The position numbers were made by a program, and so were the translations under genes. Below, one piece after another: positions 1 through 10,573 of a stretch of DNA of 26,656 nucleotides; position 1 is the first letter of the stretch, and the number at the start of each line of letters is the position of its first letter. The stretch is taken from assembly GCA_008931825.1 (NCBI GenBank), contig QXVZ01030633.1, positions 3,823 through 30,478 on the forward strand, given 5' to 3'. The notes under the pieces are model-generated. The model did not search any database. It had not been told where the DNA came from and saw nothing but the letters and a program-made list of their open reading frames with translations. This stretch comes from Phallusia fumigata (taxonomy: Eukaryota; Chordata; Ascidiacea; Phlebobranchia; Ascidiidae).

Positions 1-370
1 ACATTCCACTCCCTTTGTTGCAAAGCGAAACAAGAATGCTATAAATGAAAACAATGGTGATATAAATACGTTTTATATGTAACGTCATTTGTTTGAAGAA
101 TATTTCGTCACAACGCCTTTGTATATTTTTGAATGCAGCGGGCTGAGTGGTTGCTAAACTTTTTTGAAGTTGTGACGTGGTGGATAAATATTTAGGCAGT
201 GGTTCTTAACCAGTTGTCAGCGGACGGCATTAAAACGGGGTTCACCAAGAAAAATGTGTTGAGTATTTTAAACCATCTATTTCGAGACAGGCGAAAAAGT
301 CACGTGATTCCTAGCACCGCAGCGATTGGTCGAACGCGTCACACTTCAAGCTTTCTGCTGCATTCCATCT
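1..370. repeat. Gene-upstream spacer block, copy 1 (belongs to a gene off the left edge)
   Basis: Bases 1-235 match 5966-6200 (upstream of gene A) and 9873-10100 (upstream of gene B) almost base for base, and 295-365 match 6430-6510 again after a diverged stretch. In A and B this block begins about 150-160 bases upstream of the ATG. By the same spacing, another gene of the family should start roughly 160 bases left of this window, on the minus strand. No coding sequence is seen here. Confidence 0.75.
197..225. mobile_element. 5' end of a hAT-like non-autonomous element
   Basis: CAGTGGTTCTTAACC at 197 is a typical hAT-type terminal inverted repeat start. The same end is seen at 6167 and 10071, where a second end follows about 70 bases on. 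Here the right half has diverged and no second terminus is clear. Confidence 0.35.
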
Positions 371-508
371 TTATGAATTAATTTGGACTTTTTATGACGA
401 ATAAAACCCCTTTTTTACTGTTTATGATACAAATTAAGCAATAAAAGTTAACTTCTTACACATATGACAACTGACCGATTTAAAAAAAAGTTTGAAAAAT
501 CACATGTA

Positions 509-610
509 GATCCCTATCGCTACCAGGCGTTTAACGTTTGCACCAATTACTGGCAGTAGATGTCGCTCTACGTTTTACAACTGCCACAAAAGGCAGTTTC
601 GCAGTCGCAG
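509..610 (+). repeat. Fragment of a tRNA-like short interspersed repeat
   Basis: The stretch containing TTTGCACCAATTACTG, then AGATGTCGCT and a TTACAACTGCCACAAA-like part, is a diverged copy of the repeat at 15411-15622 and 21141-21352. The tRNA-like right half is not recognisable in this copy. Nothing else was recognised in 370-850. Confidence 0.4.
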
Positions 611-851
611 GGAAATTTGGCTAAAGACGTAGCGCAGATGGTTTGCGTCGTCCAAACATAGGTTGGATAGAGTTTAACTATAGATTCGACGAATTTATGT
701 GCTAGATCCCCTGCGTTCAGTACCTTCCCGAAGTTAAAAACCACTGTAGGTTCTTTGCAAAAGCTTTTCAAGCAGATTAACCCATGAGCCTTAACAGACT
801 ATTACATTTTTGGTATGCAGTGTTATATTGTTTACAAGCGATAAAATACAT

Positions 852-857
852 TTTATA
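852..857 (-). other. Candidate poly(A) signal of gene A (TATAAA variant)
   Basis: The minus strand reads TATAAA about 90 bases downstream of the gene A stop codon. The same hexamer lies at the equivalent place after gene E (21642-21647). The surrounding bases are conserved between the two, but so is the whole flank, so conservation is weak support. No AATAAA was seen nearby on this strand. Confidence 0.3.
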
Positions 858-944
858 ATATTTGCCATTCGTACAGAACATCATTGTCTTTTTCAGTTTC
901 GTCATATCATTTTGATTTCACTGAAGCTGAATGTTTTGTCCCCG

Positions 945-3900
945 TTACATGAAAGTGAAGAGTTTCGATGCAACCAGGATTGTAAACAGAATCGGATACA
1001 TGTCAGCGTTCATTTTTGATCCTGCAAAAGTAAATATGTCAAAACAGTCTTTGTAATCCTATGACGCATATTTTTAACATCCTTTTTCTAAAAATGATGA
1101 CAAATACGTCACATCGCCACTTAACTCACAAAATAAAGCAAATAAATAAGAGTCAATTGCAGTCACAGTGATGCTGTCGTAGCTTTCACGTCGCAGCATG
1201 ACGTTTAGAGGTAATTTATTTATGCCACTTGGTCGTTTTGCAATAGCCAGAACGGGTTTTACCAAAATCACCATTCAACTGAGCATGAACCGCACAGCAC
1301 TGATTGTACCTGCATTACAGCCCGTAGTATCGCAAGTCTGGTGACAATCTTTTGCTGTTACTCCTTCTATTGTTGTTTCGTTGCAGCTTTCAGTTTCCAA
1401 ATCCAATGCACAGCCGCGTTGTATCGATACGGTGAGACCTTTGTCGCCTGAAAACAAAATTAGTTGTTTCAAACTTCAGGTTCACGCTTGAATGCGAATG
1501 GGGTGGCACACAGTGTGGACTAACTGCCGATGAAGTTGCTATGAATTTACAAGAGGGCGATTTTTTATCGAAGAGGAAAAGTGCCTTTGCCACCTTTACA
1601 CATTTCTAAACACAGCCCCGCTTGCTGGCGGGCTTGGACAACCCAATCAGATGCAGAGAGCAAAAGAAAAATACCAACTTACTTGACACCTTCTGCTTAC
1701 TCTCATAGCAATGAGTATATCTAGGATCAGAGCAACTGGTAGCATTAGAACTTTTGTAGTTAAAGCATGAAAGGGAGTGGTCTGAGGTGCTCGATGTATA
1801 TGTTGCTGAGCATTCCACACATTTGGGGCGAGCAGCTAAACAACAAAACCGATTCATTGAAGACACATTTGTTGTTTGAAAAAAGTTAACTTTGCTCGCT
1901 TACGCCATCCAGTGTTGCATCCGGAGGTCGTGCAACTCTCGTGGCAACTAACTTTCTTCAACTCCGTCCCGGGGACAGTTGTGGTGACACATCCTGTAGA
2001 TTTGATCTTCTCAACCGAGCAACCTCTCATCACGCTGAGCTTCCTGTAAACTACAAAGCAACAAAATCTGTAATGTGAGATAAATTGGTTGAAGAAAATT
2101 ACACGTTGCTCTTTATACTTTATGTTATATGCCGCAATGGTGGTCTTAAGAGTGAGGAGCCGTTGCATTTGCGACTCACAAATATTCTTGAATCCATAAT
2201 TTTCTTAACTACTGCCCACAACGGGGGTACTCAATTGGCGAAACTTAACAGTCACTTGATTTTGGTCGCATACGTTGCATTTACATAAGCACAGCACTGG
2301 TTAAGAATATAACTACCGAACCTTTGCTAAAACTGGTTGAGTATCCTTGGCCTACAGATTACCTGTTCGATCGTTGCTTTCATAATATTCAACAGTTGAA
2401 TAGCAATATTTGGATTCAGGTGGACATAGGGAAGTAGTGGTAGTGCGGTCACATGATGAACCAGTGGTGTCAGTGCACTGGACACACTGAAGAATTGCTG
2501 AGCTAGTTTCCGACGCTACAAGAAAATAAAGATGAAACAAGAAAATTGTTGTTTGATGACCTCAATTTATCACAGGAGAAAATAGGCAACTGACGTCATA
2601 TTATACTCTGCAATATTATTGTATCACTGCAAACATTTACGATAAAAGGTAAAATAATCTGGCCTGTGTTGGGACTTGACAAACTAAAAAATCTGTTGGT
2701 CCAATTTAACTTGTTGCCTCCAATTTACTTGTGAAGTATAAGCAATATTGTATTTGCAGTTTTCTTGTATTGTTTTGCGTTTGTACGGAATTGGAAGAAG
2801 TTCAGTTTGAAAACTTTTTCATTTATTTACAGTTTTAGCTAGTTTACTCACGTATTCCAGTATTGCAGTTGTTTGTGTTACAACTCTGTGAACAAGTGTA
2901 AGCAGTGTAGATGCTTTGGAGAGCGGTGTCTCCAGGGGATGCCAAACTGCAACTGCTTATGGAGTTACTGCTGCAGCTTCTTGATATAAGGCTCCTTGCA
3001 ACTTCACCGTCTGAATATAACGGTTTATTAACATGTTGAATAAAAACTGTTTCGATTAAGGATGTTGCAGAAATTTGGTTTGTTCCTTCTATAAAGCTTA
3101 TTTTTGCTTTTAAAGTGGAAATTATGCAACAAGTATATTACTTATCTACATGCTTGAACAACAAACAGAGTGATTTAAAGTGTTTACACAACTGTGTCTA
3201 AATCTGATCCCGAATCCCTTTTAACATTTTTTAGGATATGACTAATGTTATGATTTTATTGTTATGACAATCAGCCACTGAAACCGCGATAGAAACACAT
3301 CTATATGTGTAATCGCGTATATACCATGACTAATGTCGCGCTGTTTGCTATAAGCTACTGTGCAATGTATTGTTTTGGTTAACGTTTTGATTAAGGATGT
3401 GTTTTCAGTTGGGTTCGTTAATTGTTTGAAACTGAAGCGATCAGCTTCATAATATGGTTATTTAAGCTTTTTAGTGCTAAACAATAACTATAATAAAAGT
3501 CGACAAAAACGTGTGCCGAACTATGCACTACTTTCGAAAATAGATTTAAGCTACATGAGGAATTGACTGAAAACAAATCATTCATTTCAAAACTAGACTC
3601 CTTTCCATTTTAAATTTCACTTTGTTTGTTTCTTTCCTTAATTCTTTGCCTTATACAATCTTATACAATTTGAAAAATTCTTTCTATGAAAAGAAAACGA
3701 CCAGAACAGCAAGGAAAATGAAAAATGAAAGTGTCACTTACTTGTGTTCAACAAACTAGATTTGGTGACAACACAGTATCTCATACTATCTGGACACGAA
3801 GTTGCTGCTGGTAGCTCTGCCGCACCCTTGGCACAATTTGGATTCATTTCTTCATTGCATTGTACACAAGTCCTCGTCCCTGCCGCTGATGTTTCAAACA

Positions 3901-5805
3901 CAGTTTTGCTTGTAGAAATACGGTATAAAAATGCCTCTGCTAAAATCTTGGGATTACGTGCAAAATTTATGAACTTTTGTGCACTAGACCCCAAGGATAC
4001 ATAACACTAATATTTTTATGTTTGAAATTATGTGTTAAAAGGCAAGAGTTCAAGCTTGTGCAAGAACTGACTGAACCAAGCACAAATGTGCCAAAGCATC
4101 TGTTCAATTAAGCATTTGGGAAAATAAATCTTACGCATCTGGTCGGAATGAAAACGGGTTCTTCCGAAACAAAATTACAGCAGTTAACCGTCAAAGGGAG
4201 TTTACTATTCGCAGACTCGCCCATCGCTAATCGGTGTTTGAAGCATCGTTATTTGGAAGATGGCGATCACAAGCACCGCATTTGCTTAAACATTTTTTTC
4301 TGTATTGTCCGTTTCTTAACCGAGACGTATCTGAGCACGGTGAAACCTAATGATTGCTGAACATCGAAATTTTGGATGTAAGAGATTTTGAGAGTCACTT
4401 CTATTTAATACTTTTTCCAAAACCCACTTACTTGTTAAAATGGAGCAGTCAGCCCCGTGAACTCCTGGATTACAAACGCATTTTCCTGTTATGTAATCGC
4501 ATTTTCCTTGAGATTTGTCGTAGCTGCAATTGGAAGGACATTGCTTCATCAAACCTGTGAAAAAAACGCAAGTTAAAACCAGATGTAGAGGCTGAAATTT
4601 CAGTTCGAAGCACACGAAATGATAATTGTGTAAGCTTCTGATTTATTTAAAAGGACAATGTTAATGTCTAGATCTTACAATTTCGGCCGAATGAAAACGA
4701 AACATAAAACACAATACTGAGAAAGTCCAGGTACGAAAAAGTGCAGATACGACTAGGGTCATTGATGAAAAAGTCTTATAACCCATGGCACCTGAGGCAC
4801 AAACGTGTATTCCACTAACTTACGTGTTGGTTGGATGTTGCAGATAGTTTCGTTGCAAGAATAATAACAATATGTGGTTGTTCCCGAAACTACCTCACAT
4901 TGGGTTGCATCTGGCATAGCATTGGTTGAAGAGTCGTGGTCGTAACTCGAGCCTATGCACCGACGATTCACATAATACAAGACACCTTCGCAAAAAACAA
5001 AAGCAGTGTTGAAAGGTGATTGATGTGTGTCGGAAAGGAGAAACACATCCCTTTGGGGTTTGACTAAAACATGTTTGTGCACAAAAATCAAAAGGTTTTT
5101 GTTTGTTTCTTTGCAGAATCAAACCAAAACTAAAAGCTGACAAAACAATGAAAGAATCAGGCTAAATCTGTTTACCGTTGGATATTCGAACTTGGGTTCT
5201 GCAGTATAGTGATGCACCGTAGCAAGTGTGGTTTCCGTTTTCCAGAGCCGAGTCAAAACAGGATGCATGTCGTGACGGTTCCCCCTTGTAATAAGAGTAT
5301 CTGCAGGACTTACAGGTCAGGCCTATGCACAGAATAAAACCAAAAAGTTAACCATGCCCAATATTGATTTTTTTGTCGTGTGGTAGAAATGCATTTCAAC
5401 CATTTTAGTTTTTTGAAATCCCAAAAAGATTCATAGCCATTTTATTTGTAAAGGTCACACAATTGTCTGCAAGGCAGAACTACAAACCTGCGAATTACTT
5501 ATTCGTCAAGAAAATTGTTTAAAAGCTACTTGGAATGACTGAACAATGTGCAGAAGTTTGTAATAAATTTTGTGGCGAGTGTTGGCAACAGAAAGCAATT
5601 ATACGCTCGTTGGTACGGTTGTTAAAATATCTAAACACCATTTGAGCATCATGCAAACACCTGTTATTAACAAAACCTATACATCGCTGTGATGTCGTCG
5701 AAACCTGATGCTATTAAAAACACATCATTTAACCTTGTGCTTACCTTCTGTCTTCCCAAACGCGGTCACAAACCCTAACATCACCATAACCCACAGGTTC
5801 GCCAT
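945..5805 (-). CDS. Gene A: GPI-anchored surface protein with four Ly6/uPAR domains and one EGF domain (complete, 11 exons)
   Basis: Exons (minus strand, 5' to 3'): 5805-5745, 5322-5176, 4985-4824, 4554-4432, 3885-3742, 3010-2852, 2515-2363, 2050-1904, 1835-1683, 1447-1310, 1021-945. All introns are GT-AG and phase 1. They join into one open frame of 487 residues. Residues 1-20 are a signal peptide (MANLWVMVML...). LU1 is 21-123, EGF-like 124-164 (six cysteines, CxC near the end), LU2 165-265, LU3 266-365 and LU4 366-462. Each LU has ten cysteines, five per exon, beginning CxxC and ending CN. Residues 463-487 end in YPILFTILVASKLFTFM, a hydrophobic tail with no cytoplasmic part, as in GPI signals. 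N-glycosylation sequons occur in LU1 (NHT, NET) and LU4 (NAT, NET). The start is fixed by the signal peptide and by the same ATG in all five genes. The uPAR-like fold is family knowledge; binding partner and role are unknown. Introns hold no other gene; the longest is 3011-3741. Confidence 0.88.
1215..1220 (-). other. AATAAA inside gene A intron 10
   Basis: The minus strand reads AATAAA here, between exon 10 and the GPI exon. If intron 10 were retained, translation would stop at 1277-1275 and this hexamer could end the message about 55 bases later, giving a form without the GPI tail. It is equally consistent with chance in AT-rich DNA. Confidence 0.25.
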
Positions 5806-5875
5806 GTTTCAAACTTTGGTAAACCAACGCTTTGCTTTGGAAAACACTTGTTGTGCCTAAGACCGCCTAGACATG

Positions 5876-5882
5876 TTATATA
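5876..5882 (-). promoter_or_regulatory. TATA box of gene A
   Basis: TATATAA on the minus strand lies 71 bases upstream of the ATG. It is embedded in a block conserved upstream of all five genes (GCGTCTATATAAC-like core). Transcription would start about 25-30 bases downstream, near 5848, giving a short 5' leader. Confidence 0.7.
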
Positions 5883-5925
5883 GACGCCAGGTGAAAAAAG
5901 GAAGCCGACTGTTTCCTTAAACACC

Positions 5926-5943
5926 GTGATGACGCGATATCAC
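5926..5943. promoter_or_regulatory. Conserved upstream element, gene A
   Basis: GTGATGACGCGATATCAC contains the half-palindrome GTGAT...ATCAC and a TGACG core like a CREB/ATF half-site. Related versions lie at the same distance from the TATA box in the other genes: GATGACGCGATATGAC (B), GATGGCGTGATATCA (C), AATGACGGGATATCAC (D) and GATGACGTGATAAG (E). The bound factor is not known. Confidence 0.4.
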
Positions 5944-5965
5944 AGATTCAAAACAATAACTATTT

Positions 5966-6534
5966 ACATTTCCACTCCCTTTGTTGCAAAGCGAAACAAG
6001 TATGGTGATATAAATGAAAACAATGGTGATATAAATACATTTTACATGTAACGTCATTTGTTTGAAGAATATTTCGTCACAACGCCTTTGTATAATTTTG
6101 AATGCAGCGGGCTGAGTGGTTGCTAAACTTTTTTGAAGTTTTGCACGTGGTGGATAAATATTTAGGCAGTAGTTCTTAACCAGTTGTCAGCGGACGGCAT
6201 CAAAATGTTTCATCAAAGACAAAAGTTTGAGAAGCACTCTACTAAGGCATTACCTGTACCCACAAATGTATTGGCCAGGGCTGGACCAGTGGGGGGATTA
6301 AAACAGCTTTTCTTCTGACCAGCATAAAGTTGGAGCTACAACAACAGTGCTATTTCGTTGTTGTTCCATGTTACGATTTCCACTGCTTGTGTTTGAGTGT
6401 TCCCGATCATATTTTTATAAGACAGGAGATAAAGTCACGTGATTCCTAGCACTGCAGCGATTGGTCGAACGCGTCACACCTGACTGCGGGTTCACTTCAA
6501 GCCTTCTGCTCACTTCAACATCTTTTAGTTCACT
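5966..6534. repeat. Gene-upstream spacer block, copy 2
   Basis: Nearly identical to 9873-10430, with only a few substitutions over the whole length, and to 1-235 in its first part. The two copies sit upstream of genes A and B, so gene plus spacer were duplicated together and recently, or are kept alike by conversion. It holds the hAT-like element 6167-6239 and no coding sequence. Confidence 0.85.
6167..6239. mobile_element. Short hAT-like MITE (about 73 bases)
   Basis: Begins CAGTAGTTCTTAACC and ends GTTTGAGAAGCACTC, whose reverse complement GAGTGCTTCTCAAAC is a diverged inverted repeat of the start. Flanks TATTTAGG and TACTAAGG match at 6 of 8 positions, as expected for an old hAT 8-base target duplication. 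There is no internal coding capacity. The same element is at 10071-10143. Confidence 0.4.
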
Positions 6535-6536
6535 GA

Positions 6537-6662
6537 ACGAAGCTTTTAAGGAACCCGCTTTAAGCGTGCAAAGTCGTGCGTGTAACAAGCGCTATGGTTG
6601 ACTGCACGAAGCTCGTTAGGAAACCCGCTTTAAGCGTGCATAGAAATGTGCCATGGTTGACT
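6537..6662. repeat. Two-unit tandem repeat ending at an assembly gap
   Basis: Two units about 70 bases apart share ACGAAGC (6537, 6606), the 18-base core ACCCGCTTTAAGCGTGCA (6553, 6623) and ATGGTTGACT. The second unit runs straight into the unknown base at 6663. A longer minisatellite array may have been collapsed there. Confidence 0.6.
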
Positions 6663-6663
6663 N
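6663..6663. other. Unknown base marking a probable assembly gap in gene B intron 6
   Basis: Left of it is tandem repeat and gene A spacer; right of it is the first 40 bases of gene B intron 6, matching the same intron in C and D. Exons 7-11 of gene B would be expected here, so the single N probably stands for several missing kilobases. Confidence 0.7.
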
Positions 6664-6704
6664 GTTTTTCGCTTGAACGAGGCAGATTTTAACCTTTTAC
6701 TTAC

Positions 6705-9700
6705 GTATTCCAGTATTGCAGTTGTTTGTGTTACAACTCTCTGCACAAGTATAGGCATAGTAGAGGTTTTGGAGAGAACTGTCTCCAGGGAATGCAAAGC
6801 TGCAACCGCTTATGGGGGAGCTACTGCAGCTTCTTGATATAAGGCTCCTTGCAACTTCGTCATCTGAATATAACGGCTTGTTGTCATGTTGGGTTAGAAA
6901 ATGTTTCCGATTAACGGTAAGGTCGAAATTTAGTTTGCTCCTTTTTGTAAAGGTTATCTTGGCCGGACGGAACAACGCCGGACTATTTTTCGCCCATAAT
7001 GTGTCTTCTTTTGGCTGAAGGACCCTTTGTTGACTATAAGAACATCTGTGGAACTTGCATTTGGACTTCGACAAATTCCAGTCGAACCACTGTATTACCG
7101 TGGATTTGTGAAAACGCGTTAACTGCAACATAAAGTATATGAATGTTACATAACCGCCTCAAACAAAGCACTGAACTTTGGTGTGTCTGAAACTGCAAAT
7201 ATTATTGGAAGTGGAAGTTATGCTTTAAGAATAATACATGACATCATGGTGATTAAAGCAAATAAGGGGCATAAAAGTGTTTACACAACTATGTCTAAAT
7301 CTGATCCTTAAGACCTTTTTCGCATTTTTTAGGATATGACTAATGTTATGATTTGATTGGTATTACAAAGAGCCATTGAAATCCGTATAGAAACGCATCT
7401 ATACGATTGATCGTGTATATACCGTGACTAATTTTGCGCTGTTTGCTAAAAGCTGTTATGCGGTGTTTTGTTTTGATTCACAAGGACGTGTTTCTATTTG
7501 GTTTCGTTAGTTTGTTGAAACTGAAACAACCAGGTCTTTTGTTTCCTTTATTTTCTGCAAAACTTCATACAATTGGAGTAATTCTTTCTTTAAGAAGAAA
7601 ACGACCAGAACAGCAAGGAAAATGAAAGATAAAAATATAACTTACTTGTGTTCAACAAACTAGATTTGGTGACAACACAGTATCTCATATTATTTGGACA
7701 CGAAGTTGCTGCTGGTAGCTCTGTTGCACCCTTGCCACAGTTCGGATTCATTTCTTCATTGCATTGTACACAAGTCCTCGGCCCTGTCGCTGATGTTTCA
7801 AACACAGTTTTGCTTGTAGAAATACCACCACAATAATAATGTGTTAAAAATGCCTCTGCTAAAGAAAAAACTTGGGTTTATGTGCAAAATTTATGTGCTT
7901 TAATGCACTAGACCCCAAGGCTACATAACACTAACATTTATCTGTTTGAAATGATGTGTTAAAAGGTTAGGGTTTGATCTTCATTTAAGCTTGTGCAGGA
8001 ACAGACTAAACCAAGCACAAATGTGCCAAAACATCTGTTCAATTAAGCATTTGAGAAAATAAATCTCAGGCATCTTGTCGGAATGAAAAGGGGTTCTTCG
8101 GAAACAAAATTGCAGCAGTTAACCAACAAAGGGCGTTTACTATTCGCAGACTCGCCCATCGCTAATCGGTGTTTGAAGCATCGTTATTTGTAAGATGGTG
8201 ATCACAAGCACCGCATTTGCTTAAACATTTTTTTCTGTATTGTCCGTTTCTTAACCAGGACGTTTCTGAGCACGGTGAAACCTAATGATTGCTGAGCATT
8301 TAAATTTTTGATGTAAGAGATTTTGAGAGTCACTTCTTTTTAATTCGTTTTCCAAAACCCACTTACTTGTTGAAATGGAGCAGTCAGCCCCATGAACACC
8401 TGGATTACAAACGCATTTTCCTGTTATGTAATCACATTTTCCTTGAGATTTGTCGTAGCTGCAATTGGAAGGACATTGCTTCATCAACCCTTTGAAAAAA
8501 ACGCAAGTGAAAACCAGATGTAGAGGCTGAAATTTCAGTTCGAAGCACACGAAACGATTATTGTGTAAGCTTCTGATTTATTTAAAAGGACAATGTTAAT
8601 GTCTAGATCTTACAATTTCGGCCGAATGAAAACAAAATATAATACTATTCAGATACGTCCAGATACGACTAGGGTCATTGATGAAAAAGTCTTATAACCC
8701 AAGGCACCTGAGGCACAAACGTGTATTCCACTAACTTACGTGTCGGTTGGATGTTGCAGATAGTTTCGTTGCAAGAATAATAACAATATGTGGTTGTTCC
8801 CGAAAATTCACATTGGGTTGCATCCGGCATAGCATTGGTCGAAGAGTCGTGGTCAGAAGTAGGGTATATACATCTACGATTCACATAATTCAAGACACCT
8901 ACACAAAAACAAACGCAGTGTTGAAAGGTGATTGATGCGTGTCGGAAAGGCAAAACGCATCTCTTTGGGGTTTGACTTAAACATGTTTGTGCACAAAAAT
9001 CAAAAGGTTTGTGTTTGTTTCATTGCAGGATCAAACCAAAATTAAAAGCTGACAAAACAATGAAAGAATCAGGCTAAATCTGTTTACGTTATATCTGCTT
9101 ACCGTTAAATATTCCAACTTGCGTTCTGCAGTATTGTGTTGTGCTGGAGCAAGTACTGTTTCCGTTTTCCAGAGCCGAGTCGAAACAGGGTACATGTCGT
9201 GACGGTTCCCCCTTGTAATTATAGTAGCTGCAGGACTTACAGGACAGACCTATGCACAGAGTAAAACCAAAAAGTTAACCATGCCCAATATTGGCTATTT
9301 GTCATGGGGTAGAAATGCCTACAAACCATTTTAAATTCTTGAAACCCCACAAAGTTTCATAGCCATTTCACTTGTAAATTTCACACAATTGTCTGGAAGG
9401 CAGAACCTCAAACCTGCGAATTACTTTATCGTCAAGAAAGTTGTTTAAAAGCTACTTCGAATGACTGAGCAATGTGCAGAAGTTTGTAATAAATTTTGTG
9501 GCGAGTGTTGGCAACAGAAAGCAATTATACGCTCGTTGGTACGGTTGTTAAAATATCTAAACACCATCATCATGCAAACACTTGTTATTAACAAAACCTA
9601 TACATCGCTGTGATGTCGTCGAAACCTGATGCTATTAAAACACATCATTTTACTTTGTGCTTACCTTCAGTCTTCCCAAACGCAGCAACAAACACTAACA

Positions 9701-9725
9701 TCACCATAACCCACAGGTTCGCCAT
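6705..9725 (-). CDS. Gene B: LU/EGF family member, exons 1-6 only (3' part lost at a gap)
   Basis: Exons: 9725-9665, 9249-9103, 8898-8740, 8489-8367, 7789-7646, 6863-6705. All junctions are GT-AG, phase 1, with no stop in the joined frame (264 codons plus one base). It encodes the signal peptide (MANLWVMVMLVFVAAFGKTE), LU1 with ten cysteines, EGF and LU2. LU3, LU4 and the GPI exon are absent; the sequence breaks at the unknown base at 6663, so this looks like missing assembly rather than a truncated gene. Exons 2-5 and their introns are very close to those of gene A. Exon 3 is one codon shorter than in A. Intron 5 (6864-7645) and intron 4 (7790-8366) hold no other recognisable feature. Confidence 0.85.
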
Positions 9726-9795
9726 GTTTCAAACTTTGGTAAACCAACGCTTTGCTTTGAAAAGCACTTGTTGTGCCTAAAACTACCTAGACATG

Positions 9796-9802
9796 TTATA
9801 TA
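9796..9802 (-). promoter_or_regulatory. TATA box of gene B
   Basis: TATATAA on the minus strand, 71 bases upstream of the ATG, in the same conserved block as gene A. The TGACG-containing element follows at 9848-9863. Confidence 0.7.
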
Positions 9803-9872
9803 GACGCCTGGTGAAAAAAGGAAGCCGACTGTTTCCTTAAACACCGTGATGACGCGATATGACAGATTCAAA

Positions 9873-10430
9873 ACATTTCCACTCCCTTTGTTGCAAAGCG
9901 AAACAAGAGTGCTATAAATGAAAACAATGGTGATATAAATACGTTTTACATGTAACGTCATTTGTTTGAAGAATATTTCGTCACAACGCCTTTGTATAAT
10001 TTTGAATACAGCGGGCTGAGTGGTTGCTAAACTTTTTTGAAGTTTTGCACGTGGTGGATAAATATTTAGGCAGTAGTTCTTAACCAGTTGTCAGCGGACA
10101 GCATCAAAATGTTTCATCAAAGACAAAAGTTTGAGAAGCACTCAACTAAGGCATTACCTGTACCCACAAATGTATTGGCCAGGGCTAGACCAGTGGGGGG
10201 ATTAAAACAGCTTTTCTTCTGACCAGCATAAAGTTGGAGCTACAACAACAGTGCTATTTCGTTGTTGTTCCATGTTACGATTTCCACTGCTTGTGTTTGA
10301 GTGTTCCCGATCATATTTTTATAAGACAGGAGATAAAGTCACGTGATTCCTAGCACTGCAGCGATTGGTCGAACGCGTCACACCTGACTGCGGGTTCACT
10401 TCAAGCCTTCTGCTCACTTCAACATCTTTT
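9873..10430. repeat. Gene-upstream spacer block, copy 3
   Basis: Near-identical to 5966-6534, including the hAT-like element at 10071-10143. It lacks 11 bases just before the block that are present upstream of gene A. It ends abruptly at the unknown base 10431, where the sequence switches to intron 9 of gene C. Confidence 0.85.
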
Positions 10431-10431
10431 N
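10431..10431. other. Unknown base marking a probable assembly gap after gene C exon 9
   Basis: Right of it is the start of gene C intron 9 (matching 22532 onward in gene E); left of it is gene B spacer. Exons 10 and 11 of gene C and the spacer behind them should lie here. Confidence 0.7.
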
Positions 10432-10573
10432 TCAGAGGATAAAACAAAACACAAATTTCTATGACTTTACCACAGGGTGTTTATCACGAGATGGGAATAG
10501 GAGCTTTTTGCCACTTTCACACATTTCAAAACCAGCACAGATAATGCATAAAAAAAATACAAAACAAACTTAC

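Noticed and set aside
1074-1274. Minus-strand frame just below gene A exon 10
   Set aside because: It lies in intron 10 and has no equivalent in gene E.
3744-4004. Plus-strand frames antisense to exon 5 in several copies (also 7648, 12857, 18175)
   Set aside because: They are shadows of exon 5. Their similarity to one another follows from the minus-strand exon, which has correct splice sites and cysteines.
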